Part shown: piece after piece, positions 1 to 8,757 of the stretch
Position numbering within the stretch: the first letter of the stretch is position 1
Layout: each line of letters opens with the position of its first letter
Notes under the pieces: model-generated
Told to the model about the DNA's origin: nothing
Databases searched by the model: none
What the model saw: the letters and a program-made list of their open reading frames with translations, nothing else
Program-made: the position numbers and the translations under genes
From: Intestinibacter sp964449895
GTDB taxonomy: Bacteria; Bacillota; Clostridia; Peptostreptococcales; Peptostreptococcaceae
Assembly (NCBI GenBank): GCA_964449895.1
Contig: CAYVBY010000003.1
Coordinates: 1 to 64,000 of the forward strand
Length of the DNA stretch: 64,000 nt
Direction of reading: 5' to 3'

Positions 1-1
1 A

Positions 2-1666
2 GAAAGAACAGTTACTTCTATAAAAACTCATATGGGTACAGATTACAAAGTGGATATAGATGGTAAAGGATATACTCCACAAGAAATATCAGCTATAATA
101 CTTCAAAAATTAAAAGCAGATGCTGAAAGTTATTTAGGTCAAACTGTAACTGAAGCTGTTATAACAGTACCAGCTTACTTTACAGATGCTCAAAGACAAG
201 CAACTAAAGACGCAGGTAGAATAGCAGGACTTGATGTTAAGAGAATAATAAATGAACCAACTGCTGCTGCTTTAGCTTATGGTATGGATAAATTAGATCA
301 AGAAAAAAGAATATTAGTATTCGACTTAGGTGGAGGTACTTTCGACGTATCATTACTTGAAATAGGAGATGGAACTTTCGAAGTTTTAGCTACAGCTGGT
401 AACAACAGATTAGGTGGAGATGACTTTGACCAAGTTGTACTTGACTACTTAGCTGAAGAATTCAAAAAAGCTGAAGGTGTAGATTTAAGAGCTGACAAAA
501 TGGCAGTACAAAGATTAAAAGAAGCTGCTGAAAAAGCTAAAAAAGAATTATCTTCAACAATGACAACTAACATAAATCTTCCATTCATAACTGCTACAGC
601 AGAAGGACCAAAACATATGAATATAGATTTAACAAGAGCAAAATTCAACGAATTAACTGCTCACTTAGTAGAAAGAACAATGGAACCAACTAAGAGTGCT
701 TTAGCAGATGCTGGACTTTCAGTATCAGAAATAGATGATGTATTATTAGTAGGTGGTTCTACAAGAATACCTGCAGTACAAGAAGCTGTTAAAAACTTCA
801 TAGGAAAAGAACCTCACAAAGGTATAAATCCAGATGAATGTGTTGCTGCTGGTGCTGCTATACAAGCAGGTGTATTAACTGGTGAAGTTAACGACTTATT
901 ATTACTTGATGTTACTCCATTATCATTAGGTATAGAAACTTTAGGTAATGTATTTACTAAAATAATAGAAAGAAATACAACAATACCAACTAAAAAATCT
1001 CAAGTATTCTCAACTGCTGCTGATAACCAAACTGCTGTTGATATACATGTACTTCAAGGTGAAAGATCAATGGCTTACGATAATACTACATTAGGTAGAT
1101 TCCAATTATCTGAAATACCACCAGCACCAAGAGGAATACCTCAAATAGAAGTTACATTTGATATAGATGCAAATGGTATAGTTAATGTATCAGCTAAAGA
1201 TTTAGGAACTGGAAAAGAACAAAAAGTTACTATAACTTCAGGAACTAATTTATCAGAAGAAGAAATCGAAAGAAAAGTAAAAGAAGCTGAAATGAATGCT
1301 GAAGCAGATAAACAAAAGAAAGAAAAAATAGAAGCATTAAACCAAGCTGAATCAACTATTTATCAAACTGAAAAAACTTTAAATGAATTAGGAGATAAAG
1401 TAAGCGCAGAAGATAAATCAGCTATAGAAGGTGCTTTAGAAAACTTAAAATCAGTTAAAGATAAAGAAAGTGCAACAGCTGAAGAATTAAAAGCTGCTAT
1501 AGATGAAGTTATGAATAAATTCCATAAAATATCTGAACAAATGTATCAACAAGCACAACAAGCACAACAAGCTGGAGATGCAGGAGCAGGATATGATCAA
1601 GGAGCTAACCAATCAAATGACGACAATGTAGTAGATGCAGATTTTACAGAAGTTGATGATAAATAG
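2..1666 (+). CDS. dnaK: Molecular chaperone DnaK (Hsp70), 5' end cut by window edge
   Basis: ATP-dependent cytosolic chaperone working with DnaJ and GrpE. The reading frame is open from base 2, reading ERTVTSIKTHMGTDYKV, so the ATG at 32 is an internal Met and the true start lies upstream of the window. Visible Hsp70 marks are the nucleotide-domain stretches VPAYFTDAQRQATKDAG, NEPTAAALAYG, DLGGGTFDVS and LVGGSTRIP, then the substrate-binding domain and helical lid. The Q/A/G-rich tail ends in EVDDK, the usual DnaK C-terminus. dnaJ follows after a terminator-like hairpin. Identity is certain; only the N-terminus is missing. Confidence 0.97.
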   Translation, partial: ERTVTSIKTHMGTDYKVDIDGKGYTPQEISAIILQKLKADAESYLGQTVTEAVITVPAYFTDAQRQATKDAGRIAGLDVKRIINEPTAAALAYGMDKLDQEKRILVFDLGGGTFDVSLLEIGDGTFEVLATAGNNRLGGDDFDQVVLDYLAEEFKKAEGVDLRADKMAVQRLKEAAEKAKKELSSTMTTNINLPFITATAEGPKHMNIDLTRAKFNELTAHLVERTMEPTKSALADAGLSVSEIDDVLLVGGSTRIPAVQEAVKNFIGKEPHKGINPDECVAAGAAIQAGVLTGEVNDLLLLDVTPLSLGIETLGNVFTKIIERNTTIPTKKSQVFSTAADNQTAVDIHVLQGERSMAYDNTTLGRFQLSEIPPAPRGIPQIEVTFDIDANGIVNVSAKDLGTGKEQKVTITSGTNLSEEEIERKVKEAEMNAEADKQKKEKIEALNQAESTIYQTEKTLNELGDKVSAEDKSAIEGALENLKSVKDKESATAEELKAAIDEVMNKFHKISEQMYQQAQQAQQAGDAGAGYDQGANQSNDDNVVDADFTEVDDK

Positions 1667-1726
1667 GTTACAAAAACAGAGTATTTGTGTATAATAGATA
1701 GAGAATTAGTCTGTTAAAATAAATTG

Positions 1727-1766
1727 ATAATAGCTTGTAGTTTAACATTCTACAAGCTATTATTTT
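1727..1766 (+). terminator. Hairpin/terminator between dnaK and dnaJ
   Basis: A perfect 14-bp stem (1727-1740 pairs with 1750-1763) with a 9-nt loop, running into a short T stretch. It probably attenuates dnaK transcripts before dnaJ, or stabilises the dnaK 3' end so that DnaK is made in excess of DnaJ. The dnaJ ribosome site follows 12 nt later. The T-run is short, so termination is likely partial. Confidence 0.7.
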
Positions 1767-1792
1767 GTAATATGTTAAAGGTGGTGAAATCC

Positions 1793-2950
1793 TTGAGTGA
1801 AAAAAGAGATTACTATGATGTCCTTGGGGTAGAGAAAAGTGCAGATGCTAAGGAGATTAAAAAAGCTTATAGAAAATTAGCTATGAAATACCATCCAGAT
1901 AAAAATCCTGGAGATAAAGAAGCTGAAGAAAAATTCAAAGAAATAAATGAAGCATATGAAGTATTATCTGATGAAGAAAAAAGAAATACTTATGATAGAT
2001 TTGGTCATGACGGCTTAAATAACCAAGGCGGCTTTGGCGGAGGCGCAGGTTTTGGCGGTTTCGGTGGTGGCTTCGGAGGCTTTGAAGATATCTTTGGAGA
2101 TATCTTTGGAGGCGGTGGCTTCGGAGGCTTTGGCGGAGGAGGTTCTAGAAGAAGAGGACCTAGACGTGGAGCTGATATAAGACAATCAGTTACGATAACT
2201 TTTGAAGAAGCTGCATTTGGTAAAAAAATAAAAGTTAAATTAAATAGAAGTGAAGAATGTGAAGAATGTCACGGAACTGGTGCAAAACCAGGGACTTCTA
2301 AAAAAACTTGCCAAACTTGTCATGGAACAGGTCAAGTTCAAAGTGTTCAAAGAACTCCTTTTGGAAACATAGCAAGTAGTAAACCATGTCCTACATGTAA
2401 TGGAGAAGGAGAAATAAATGAAAGTCCATGTACTAAATGTCACGGAAAAGGTAATATAAGAAAAACTAAGACTATAGAAGTAGATATACCAGCAGGAATA
2501 GACGATGGACAAATGATAAAACTTTCAGGTCAAGGTGAAATAGGAGAAAAAGGCGGACCTAGAGGAGATTTATTCATCATAGTAAATGTTCAAAGACATG
2601 CAATATTTGAAAGAGATGGATATGATGTTTATGTAGAAATGCCTATAACTTTCTCACAAGCAGCACTTGGAGATAAAATAGAAGTACCTACATTACATGG
2701 TAAAGTAGCGTATGATATACCTGAAGGAACTCAAACAGGAACAGTATTTAGACTTAGAGAAAAAGGTATACCAAAATTAAGAAGTAATTCTAAAGGTGAT
2801 CAATATGTTAAAGTAGTAATAGATACACCTAGAAAATTAAATGACAAGCAAAAGGAATTACTAAGAGAATTCTCAAAAGCTTGTGGCGAAAATGTTCATG
2901 AAAAACAAAAATCTTTTTTTGATAAAATAAAAAAAGGATTTAAAAAATAA
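1793..2950 (+). CDS. dnaJ: Chaperone protein DnaJ (Hsp40)
   Basis: Co-chaperone that delivers substrates to DnaK and stimulates its ATPase. The start is taken as TTG at 1793, preceded by AAGGTGGTG, giving 385 residues. A longer in-frame start at 1724 falls inside the upstream hairpin and is rejected. Domains in order: J domain with the HPD triad at residues 34-36, a long Gly/Phe-rich linker (about 75-130), a zinc-finger region from about 156 with four CxxCxGxG repeats (CEECHGTG, CQTCHGTG, CPTCNGEG, CTKCHGKG), and the C-terminal substrate-binding domains. The length is normal for type I DnaJ. Confidence 0.97.
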   Translation: MSEKRDYYDVLGVEKSADAKEIKKAYRKLAMKYHPDKNPGDKEAEEKFKEINEAYEVLSDEEKRNTYDRFGHDGLNNQGGFGGGAGFGGFGGGFGGFEDIFGDIFGGGGFGGFGGGGSRRRGPRRGADIRQSVTITFEEAAFGKKIKVKLNRSEECEECHGTGAKPGTSKKTCQTCHGTGQVQSVQRTPFGNIASSKPCPTCNGEGEINESPCTKCHGKGNIRKTKTIEVDIPAGIDDGQMIKLSGQGEIGEKGGPRGDLFIIVNVQRHAIFERDGYDVYVEMPITFSQAALGDKIEVPTLHGKVAYDIPEGTQTGTVFRLREKGIPKLRSNSKGDQYVKVVIDTPRKLNDKQKELLREFSKACGENVHEKQKSFFDKIKKGFKK

Positions 2951-2954
2951 GTTT

Positions 2955-3000
2955 AAAAAGTATTTTAGATGGCTTAGAGGCTATTTGAAATACTTTTTTT
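2955..3000 (+). terminator. Intrinsic terminator after dnaJ
   Basis: AAAGTATTT (2957-2965) pairs with AAATACTTT (2988-2996) around a larger apical region and runs into a T-tract. It closes the dnaK-dnaJ unit. Confidence 0.7.
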
Positions 3001-3077
3001 ATGTTAAATTTTATGACTATAGAGACATAGAGTTTTGAATTAAGTAAATATTTTATTATTATAAAGTCTATGTAATA

Positions 3078-3086
3078 TGATATAAT
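3078..3086 (+). promoter_or_regulatory. Extended -10 promoter for prmA operon
   Basis: TGATATAAT at 3078-3086 is a perfect TGnTATAAT extended -10 element. No convincing -35 is seen 17 bp upstream, as is usual for this class. It lies 72 nt before the chosen prmA start, after the dnaJ terminator. Confidence 0.55.
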
Positions 3087-3158
3087 AGTTAAATGAAATT
3101 TTTTAAATTAGAAATAACAAACAAAAATATAAATATTAAAAAAGAAAGGAATATAACA

Positions 3159-4100
3159 ATGAATTGGACTGAAGTAACTATAAAAACAACTACAGAAGCT
3201 GTAGAAGCTATAAGCAACATATTAATGGAAGAAAGATGTGGAGGAGTTATGATAGAAGACCCTAAAGACTTCCTATTCCAAAAGAAAAATGAATTAGACT
3301 GGGATTATGTAGAAGAAGAAGTATTCAACAAAAGCTGCCAAGATGGAGTTTTAATAAAAACTTACATACCAGAAGAGAGAAATGTTTTAGAATTAGTTGA
3401 AACTGTAAAAGCTAGAATATCTTTACTTCCATCATTTGGACTAGATATAGGAGAAGGCAGTGTATCTTTATCTAATGTTCATGAATCAGATTGGGCAAAT
3501 GAATGGAAAAAATACTACAAACCAACTAAAATAGGAAAGAAAATAGTTGTAAAACCTAGCTGGGAAGATTATGAAGAGCAAGAAGGCGATTTAATAATAG
3601 AACTAGATCCAGGTATGGCATTTGGTACAGGAACACATGAAACTACTTCTATGTGTATAAGAGAATTAGAAAATTATGTAGATGACACAAAAACTGTATT
3701 TGATATAGGTTGTGGAAGTGGAATACTTGCAATAGCTGCAGCTAAGCTTGGAGCAAAGGAAGTTGTAGGTGGAGATTTAGATGAAGTAGCAGTAAAGGTA
3801 TCTAAAGAAAACTGTGAAATAAACCATGTATCAGATAAAGTAGTTGTAAAACACGGATCATTATTTGAAGTAGTAGACTCAAAGGCTGATGTAATAGTTG
3901 CCAACATAATAGCAGATATAATAAAAATACTTGCTAAAGATGTAAGCAAATTCTTAAATGAAGATGGTGTATTTATATCTTCAGGTATAATACTTGCTAA
4001 AGTAGATGAAGTTTGTGAAAGCTTAGAAGAAAATGGATTTGAAATAGTTAAAGTTGAAAGATTAGGAGAATGGTCAGCTATAGTTTCTAAACTTAAGTAG
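3159..4100 (+). CDS. prmA: Ribosomal protein L11 methyltransferase
   Basis: SAM-dependent enzyme that trimethylates ribosomal protein L11. The start is ATG 3159, preceded by AGAAAGGA, giving 313 residues starting MNWTEVTIK; the in-frame ATG at 3093 has no ribosome site and adds an untypical Lys/Asn-rich leader. The C-terminal Rossmann methyltransferase fold shows DPGMAFGTGTHETT, then the SAM-binding FDIGCGSGILAIAA near residue 180 and VANIIADI. It sits 8 nt before rsmE, in the dnaJ-prmA-rsmE-mtaB order common in Firmicutes. Confidence 0.95.
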   Translation: MNWTEVTIKTTTEAVEAISNILMEERCGGVMIEDPKDFLFQKKNELDWDYVEEEVFNKSCQDGVLIKTYIPEERNVLELVETVKARISLLPSFGLDIGEGSVSLSNVHESDWANEWKKYYKPTKIGKKIVVKPSWEDYEEQEGDLIIELDPGMAFGTGTHETTSMCIRELENYVDDTKTVFDIGCGSGILAIAAAKLGAKEVVGGDLDEVAVKVSKENCEINHVSDKVVVKHGSLFEVVDSKADVIVANIIADIIKILAKDVSKFLNEDGVFISSGIILAKVDEVCESLEENGFEIVKVERLGEWSAIVSKLK

Positions 4101-4108
4101 GTGAATTT

Positions 4109-4861
4109 ATGGATAGATTTTTTGTAGAAAAGGAAAATATCAACTTAGAAAATAATACATGTGTAATAGAGGGAGAAGATGTTAAACACATATCAAAGGT
4201 TCTTAGATGTAAAATAGGAGAAAAATTAGAAGTATGTGATAAACAAAGCTCTGAATATATATGTGAAATAACTAATATAGACAAGCAAGAAGTTACTTTA
4301 GATATATTAGAAAAAAAAGATATAAAAAGAGAATCTGATTTGAAGGTAAAATTATATCAAGGATTACCTAAAAGTACAAAAATGGAAATGATACTTCAAA
4401 AGCTTACAGAAGTAGGTGTAGATGAAATTATTTTAGTATCTACAAAGAGAAGTGTAGTTAAAGTAGAAGATAAAAAAGAAGGTAAAAAATTAGAGCGTTG
4501 GGAAAGAATAATATACGAAGCGGCAAAACAAAGTAAAAGAGGAAAAATACCTACATTAAGAGGTATACTATCTTTTAATGAAGCTTTAGAAGATATGAAA
4601 AATAACGATATGAATATCTGCCCTTATGAAAATGAAAAAACTGTATCTATAAAAAGTGCTATAAAGGACGCTAATATAGGTAATATAGGAATTTTTGTAG
4701 GACCAGAGGGTGGATTTGAAGAGGAAGAAATCGAAAGACTTCAAAATATAGGATCTAAAGTTGTATCATTAGGACCGAGAATACTTAGAACAGAAACAGC
4801 ATCAGTAGTCGCTTCTTCTATAGTTTTATATGAATTAAGTGACTTAGGAGGAAATATTTAA
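4109..4861 (+). CDS. rsmE: 16S rRNA (uracil(1498)-N(3))-methyltransferase
   Basis: SPOUT-class methyltransferase for U1498 of 16S rRNA. 250 residues, normal for RsmE. The N-terminal PUA-like domain begins MDRFFVE. The C-terminal trefoil-knot domain shows QGLPKSTKMEMILQKLTEVGVD, the SAM-binding GPEGGFEEEEIE, and LGPRILRTETA near the end. Its stop overlaps the ATG of mtaB by one base, which supports translational coupling. Confidence 0.95.
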   Translation: MDRFFVEKENINLENNTCVIEGEDVKHISKVLRCKIGEKLEVCDKQSSEYICEITNIDKQEVTLDILEKKDIKRESDLKVKLYQGLPKSTKMEMILQKLTEVGVDEIILVSTKRSVVKVEDKKEGKKLERWERIIYEAAKQSKRGKIPTLRGILSFNEALEDMKNNDMNICPYENEKTVSIKSAIKDANIGNIGIFVGPEGGFEEEEIERLQNIGSKVVSLGPRILRTETASVVASSIVLYELSDLGGNI

Positions 4862-6162
4862 TGAAAAAAGTAGCATTTTATACTCTAGGGTGTAAAGTAA
4901 ATCAATACGAAACAGAGGCTATGCTTGAGTTATTTGAAAAAGCTGGATATGAAAAGGCTGAAACTGAAGATTATGCAGATGTTTATGTTATAAATACATG
5001 TACTGTAACACACATGAGTGATAGAAAATCAAGACAATATATAAGAAGAGTTAAAAAGAAAAATCCAAATGCGATAATAGCAGTAGTTGGATGTTATTCA
5101 CAAGTATCTCCAGAGGAAATACTTTCAATTGAAGAAGTAAATCTTGTTATGGGAACAAATGACAGAAGAAAAATAGTTGAAGAAGTTGAAAAAATCACAT
5201 CAGTAACTGAAAAAGTTAGCACAGTTGATGATATTATGAAAATAAAAGCATTTGAAGAAATAGAAATAAATAAAACTAATGGAAAAACTAGAGCTTTTAT
5301 GAAAATTCAAGATGGATGTGATAGATACTGTTCATACTGTATAATACCTTATGCAAGAGGTAGAGTTAGAAGTAGAGATTTAGAAAGTATAGTAAGTGAA
5401 GTTAAGACACTTGCTGAAAATGGCTACAAAGAAGTTGTTCTTACAGGAATACATGTAGCATCTTATGGAAAAGATATAAAAGATAGCGATATAAAACTTT
5501 TAGATGTAATAAAACACATAAATGACATAGATGGAATTGAGAGAATTAGACTTAGCTCAGTAGAGCCTATTTTATTTACAGATGAGTTTGTAGAAGCCGT
5601 TTCATCTATGGAAAAAGTTTGTCCTCACTATCATTTATCTTTACAAAGTGGATGTGATGAAACTTTAAAAAGAATGAGAAGAAGATACACTACAGAAGAA
5701 TATAAAGTAATTGTAGACAGACTGAGAGCTACTATAGAAAATGTATCTATAACTACAGATGTTATAGTAGGATTCCCTGGTGAAACAGAAGAAGAATTTA
5801 AAACTACATATGAGTTTTTAAAAGATATAGAGCTTACTCATATGCATGTATTTAAATATTCACCAAGAAAGGGAACTCCTGCAGCTACTATGGATAATCA
5901 GGTAGATCCAAGTATAAAACACGACAGAAGTGAAAAACTACTTAAACTAAATCAAGAGAACTTCAAAAAATTCGGATCAAAAATGTTAAATAAAGAATTT
6001 AAAGTATTATTTGAACAAAAGGTTGGCAACGACAAATACGAAGGTCTAACAGAAAATTATGTCAAAGTTTTAGTTCAAAGTGATAAAGATATAACAGAAC
6101 AAATTTTAACAGTAAAAATAACTAACGTAAAAAATGAATTTTTAGAAGGAATTTTGGCATAG
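4861..6162 (+). CDS. mtaB: tRNA (t6A37-C2) methylthiotransferase MtaB
   Basis: Radical-SAM enzyme that converts t6A37 to ms2t6A37 in tRNAs reading ANN codons. 433 residues. The N-terminal methylthiotransferase domain has conserved cysteines in LGCKVNQYE, NTCTVTH and VGCYSQ. The radical-SAM cluster is CDRYCSYC (Cys153, 157, 160) followed by IPYARGR. The C-terminal TRAM-like segment starts near FKVLFEQ. It belongs to the MtaB rather than the MiaB subgroup, judged from the LGCKVNQYETE start and its place beside rsmE. Starts on the last base of rsmE. Confidence 0.93.
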   Translation: MKKVAFYTLGCKVNQYETEAMLELFEKAGYEKAETEDYADVYVINTCTVTHMSDRKSRQYIRRVKKKNPNAIIAVVGCYSQVSPEEILSIEEVNLVMGTNDRRKIVEEVEKITSVTEKVSTVDDIMKIKAFEEIEINKTNGKTRAFMKIQDGCDRYCSYCIIPYARGRVRSRDLESIVSEVKTLAENGYKEVVLTGIHVASYGKDIKDSDIKLLDVIKHINDIDGIERIRLSSVEPILFTDEFVEAVSSMEKVCPHYHLSLQSGCDETLKRMRRRYTTEEYKVIVDRLRATIENVSITTDVIVGFPGETEEEFKTTYEFLKDIELTHMHVFKYSPRKGTPAATMDNQVDPSIKHDRSEKLLKLNQENFKKFGSKMLNKEFKVLFEQKVGNDKYEGLTENYVKVLVQSDKDITEQILTVKITNVKNEFLEGILA

Positions 6163-6207
6163 TATGTAGAATTAAATATAATTATCAAAAAAAGGAGATG
6201 TAGTTAT

Positions 6208-6558
6208 ATGGACTGTTTATTTTGTAAAATAATAGCTGGAGAAATTCCAGGAGATGTAGTATATGAAGATGATAAGGTTTTTGCATTTAATGATATAAAT
6301 CCTGTTGCACCATATCATATTTTAGTAGTACCTAAAAAACATTATGAAAGTATTTTAGATGTAAGTGAAGAAGATATGGATATTATTGCACATATTCATA
6401 AAGCTATTAATATAATAGCAAAAGAAAAAGGTTTTGCAGAAAATGGATTTAGAATTATAAATAACTGTGGTGAAGATGGTGGCCAAGAAGTAAAACATAT
6501 TCATTATCATGTATTAGCTGGAAAAAAACTTCCAATGTATGAAAAAGAAGCAAAATAA
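6208..6558 (+). CDS. hinT: Histidine triad (HIT) family nucleotide hydrolase
   Basis: HINT-type purine nucleoside phosphoramidase/AMP-lysine hydrolase. 116 residues. The HIT signature KHIHYHVLAG supplies the triad at His97, His99 and His101, and CLFCKIIAGEIP at the N-terminus carries the CxxC of this subgroup. A strong AAAGGAG site precedes the ATG. Often found between mtaB and rpsU in Clostridia. The cellular substrate is not evident from the sequence. Confidence 0.93.
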   Translation: MDCLFCKIIAGEIPGDVVYEDDKVFAFNDINPVAPYHILVVPKKHYESILDVSEEDMDIIAHIHKAINIIAKEKGFAENGFRIINNCGEDGGQEVKHIHYHVLAGKKLPMYEKEAK

Positions 6559-6601
6559 TTTTTGTATATTTAATATTTTGTAGTTATATTTAACAAAATA
6601 C

Positions 6602-6630
6602 TTGATAAAAGTATAAATATAGTTTATAAT
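6602..6630 (+). promoter_or_regulatory. Promoter of rpsU-yqeY
   Basis: TTGATA (6602-6607), a 17-bp spacer, then consensus TATAAT (6625-6630). A leader of about 75 nt follows, in which GAATTG (6641-6646) can pair with CAATTC (6682-6687) just before the GGAGGGAGGG ribosome site of rpsU. No known leader family is recognised. Confidence 0.75.
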
Positions 6631-6712
6631 ATACAAGTATGAATTGGCAGAGTTTTTGTAAGGGCTTTGTAAATTTATATACAATTCGCGAAATCGGAGG
6701 GAGGGAAAAAGA

Positions 6713-6892
6713 ATGTCAGAAGTAAGAGTAAGAGAAAATGAATCATTAGATAGTGCTTTAAGAAGATTTAAACGTCAATGTGCTATGTCTGGCATAATGT
6801 CAGAAGTAAGAAAAAGAGAACACTATGATAAACCAAGTGTTAAACGTAAGAAAAAAGCTGAAGCAGCTAGAAGAAAAAATGCTAAAAGATAG
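6713..6892 (+). CDS. rpsU: 30S ribosomal protein S21
   Basis: Small ribosomal subunit protein near the anti-Shine-Dalgarno end of 16S rRNA. 59 residues starting MSEVRVRENESLDSALRRFK and ending in a Lys/Arg-rich tail (KRKKKAEAARRKNAKR). This is a full-length Firmicute S21. A very strong GGAGGGAGGG site lies 6-15 nt before the ATG. It is followed closely by yqeY, the usual partner. Confidence 0.96.
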   Translation: MSEVRVRENESLDSALRRFKRQCAMSGIMSEVRKREHYDKPSVKRKKKAEAARRKNAKR

Positions 6893-6918
6893 TAATATGA
6901 AATAAAGAGGTGAAGGGA

Positions 6919-7362
6919 ATGTCCCTTAAACAAAAGTTACAAGAAGATCTTAAGTCTTCTATGAAAAATAAAGATAATACTAAAAAATCAGTAGTAACTT
7001 TAATTAGGGCTTCAATTAAGCAATATGAAGTTGATAATAGGGTTGAGCTAGACGATTCTCAAGTAATAGATCTAATAGCTAAACTATTAAAACAAACTAG
7101 AGATTCTCTAGAAGAATTCAAAAAGGCTAATAGAGATGACTTAGTAAGTCAAGCAGAAGCTGAAATAGAAGTTTTAAAAGAGTACCTACCTCAACAATTA
7201 AGCGAAGAAGAACTAAATGAAATCGTAATAGCAACTATATCTGAAGTAGGAGCTACTTCTATGAAAGATATGAAGAATATTATGTCGTCAATCATGCCAA
7301 AAGTAAAAGGGCGTGCTGATGGAAAGCTAATAAATGAATTAGTTAGAAAAAACTTACAATAG
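6919..7362 (+). CDS. yqeY: YqeY-like (GatB/YqeY domain) protein
   Basis: 147 residues from ATG 6919 (MSLKQKLQEDLKSSMKNKD), preceded by AGAGGTGAAGG; the in-frame GTG at 6910 lies inside that ribosome site. The GatB/YqeY fold resembles the tRNA-binding C-terminal domain of the Asp/Glu-tRNA amidotransferase subunit GatB, but this stand-alone protein has no catalytic partner here. Typical features are RASIKQYEVDNR and ILKEYLPQQLS-type stretches. Co-transcribed with rpsU, 26 nt downstream. Its exact role is unknown in the family. Confidence 0.92.
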   Translation: MSLKQKLQEDLKSSMKNKDNTKKSVVTLIRASIKQYEVDNRVELDDSQVIDLIAKLLKQTRDSLEEFKKANRDDLVSQAEAEIEVLKEYLPQQLSEEELNEIVIATISEVGATSMKDMKNIMSSIMPKVKGRADGKLINELVRKNLQ

Positions 7363-7366
7363 ATAT

Positions 7367-7398
7367 AAAAGGTCTAGAATTTAATTCTAGACCTTTTT
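7367..7398 (+). terminator. Intrinsic terminator after yqeY
   Basis: A perfect 15-bp stem (7367-7381 with 7383-7397) centred on AGAATTtAATTCT and ending in a T-run. Ends the rpsU-yqeY operon. Confidence 0.85.
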
Positions 7399-7477
7399 AC
7401 GTTTTATAAATACTTTACAAAAATAGAAAATGTGGAATTTACTTACTAGGTTGAGTTTAAATTATATTTCATTAAAA

Positions 7478-7506
7478 TTGATATTAATATTAGTTTTATA
7501 TACAAT
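7478..7506 (+). promoter_or_regulatory. Promoter of the AAA-CYTH gene
   Basis: TTGATA (7478-7483), a 17-bp spacer, then TACAAT (7501-7506), 40 nt before the ATG at 7547. It follows the yqeY terminator, so the downstream gene is likely its own unit. Confidence 0.65.
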
Positions 7507-7546
7507 TAAATTAAAAAGAAATTATCAATTAAGGGAGAGATAAGTT

Positions 7547-8665
7547 ATGTTAAAGGTTTGTATAACGGGAGGACCATGTGGTGGTAAATCATCGATTATG
7601 TCATTTTTAGAAAACACATTAAAGGATAGAGGGTATCATGTATGTATAGTTCCAGAAACTCCTACAGAATTAATTCTTACAGGAATTAAGCCTGGAGATG
7701 GTATATCTATGATAGATTTTCAAGAATTTGTTTTAGACAAACAAATTTCTAAGGAAAAATTATATGAAAAAATGTCCAACTACTGTGATCCAGATAAATT
7801 GGTGATTTTTTATGATAGGGGAATTTTAGACTGTCTAGCCTATGTAGATAGAGAAATACTAGAAGATATGTTAAATAAAAGAGGATTTAATTTTTCTAAA
7901 GCTATGAATAATTACGATGCAGTACTTCATCTAGTTACAGCAGCTGATGGTGCACAAGAATTTTATGTTTGGAATGATCCATCAAAGGATGATGTGGGAA
8001 ATAATGCTGCTAGAAGTGAATCTCCAGAAGAGGCAATTCAAAAAGATAAAAAGACTTTACATGCTTGGATTGGACATCCTCATCTTAGAGTTTTTGATAA
8101 TTCTACAGACTTCAAGGGAAAAACTCAAAAGGTTATGAATGAGATTTTCAATTTATTAGGAGAACCTCTACCAAAGGAAATAGAGAGAAGATTCTTAATT
8201 GAAAAGCCTACAAAGGAGGAACTTGAAAAAATAGAAGGTTGTACTGTATCAAATATAATGCAGACATACTTAAATAGAAAAGAAGATGAAGTAGAGCGAA
8301 GAATTAGACAAAGGGGAAATGAAAAAGAAGGCTTTACATTTTACTATACTGAAAAAAGTGATATTTCAAATGTGTCTAGAATTGAAAAAGAGCGTAAAAT
8401 TACACCAAGTGAATATATAGTATACTTATCAGAGGCAGACACATCGCTACATCAGATATTAAAAGATAGATACTGTTTTGTATATAAAAATCAATATTTT
8501 GAGCTTGATACATATCCTTTTAGCCAAGAATATGCCCTTTTAGAGATAGATGTAAATGATATAGAAGATAAGGTAGAATTACCACCATTTGTAAAATTAG
8601 TAAAGGATGTAACTTACGATAAAAATTATAGAAATAATGCCCTTGCTAAAAGATTAAGTTTTTAA
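7547..8665 (+). CDS. AAA-family nucleotide-binding / CYTH-domain fusion protein
   Basis: Two-domain protein of 372 residues. The N-terminal half is a NadR/AAA_28-type P-loop domain with Walker A GGPCGGKSS (residues 8-16) and an acidic DRGILD motif near 90. The C-terminal half, from about residue 211, is a CYTH (triphosphate tunnel) domain starting EIERRFLIEKP, the family signature, followed by alternating charged strands (VERRIRQRG, YYTEKSD) and LLEIDV near the end. CYTH domains bind or hydrolyse triphosphates; the P-loop half suggests a kinase or sensor for a small molecule. The substrate is unknown. Good ribosome site (AAGGGAGAG). Confidence 0.85.
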   Translation: MLKVCITGGPCGGKSSIMSFLENTLKDRGYHVCIVPETPTELILTGIKPGDGISMIDFQEFVLDKQISKEKLYEKMSNYCDPDKLVIFYDRGILDCLAYVDREILEDMLNKRGFNFSKAMNNYDAVLHLVTAADGAQEFYVWNDPSKDDVGNNAARSESPEEAIQKDKKTLHAWIGHPHLRVFDNSTDFKGKTQKVMNEIFNLLGEPLPKEIERRFLIEKPTKEELEKIEGCTVSNIMQTYLNRKEDEVERRIRQRGNEKEGFTFYYTEKSDISNVSRIEKERKITPSEYIVYLSEADTSLHQILKDRYCFVYKNQYFELDTYPFSQEYALLEIDVNDIEDKVELPPFVKLVKDVTYDKNYRNNALAKRLSF

Positions 8666-8706
8666 TATATTATATAGTCGATTATTAAAAGTCATATATC
8701 ACAAAT

Positions 8707-8748
8707 CTTCCTCATAATTATTAATAAAAAATATTTATTGTGAGGAAG
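8707..8748 (+). promoter_or_regulatory. Possible ribosome-site-sequestering hairpin before tspO-like gene
   Basis: CTTCCTCA (8707-8714) is exactly complementary to TGAGGAAG (8741-8748), which overlaps the Shine-Dalgarno GAGGAAGGTGA of the next gene. The 26-nt loop is A+T-rich and no T-run follows, so this is not a terminator. It could block ribosome binding. Confidence 0.45.
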
Positions 8749-8757
8749 GTGAGATAT

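Noticed and set aside
32..34. ATG at 32 as start of dnaK
   Set aside because: The frame is open upstream to the window edge and reads conserved DnaK sequence; this Met is internal.
1724..1792. Longer dnaJ N-terminus starting at 1724
   Set aside because: The extra codons are the dnaK-dnaJ hairpin; a strong ribosome site precedes TTG 1793 and the J domain begins there.
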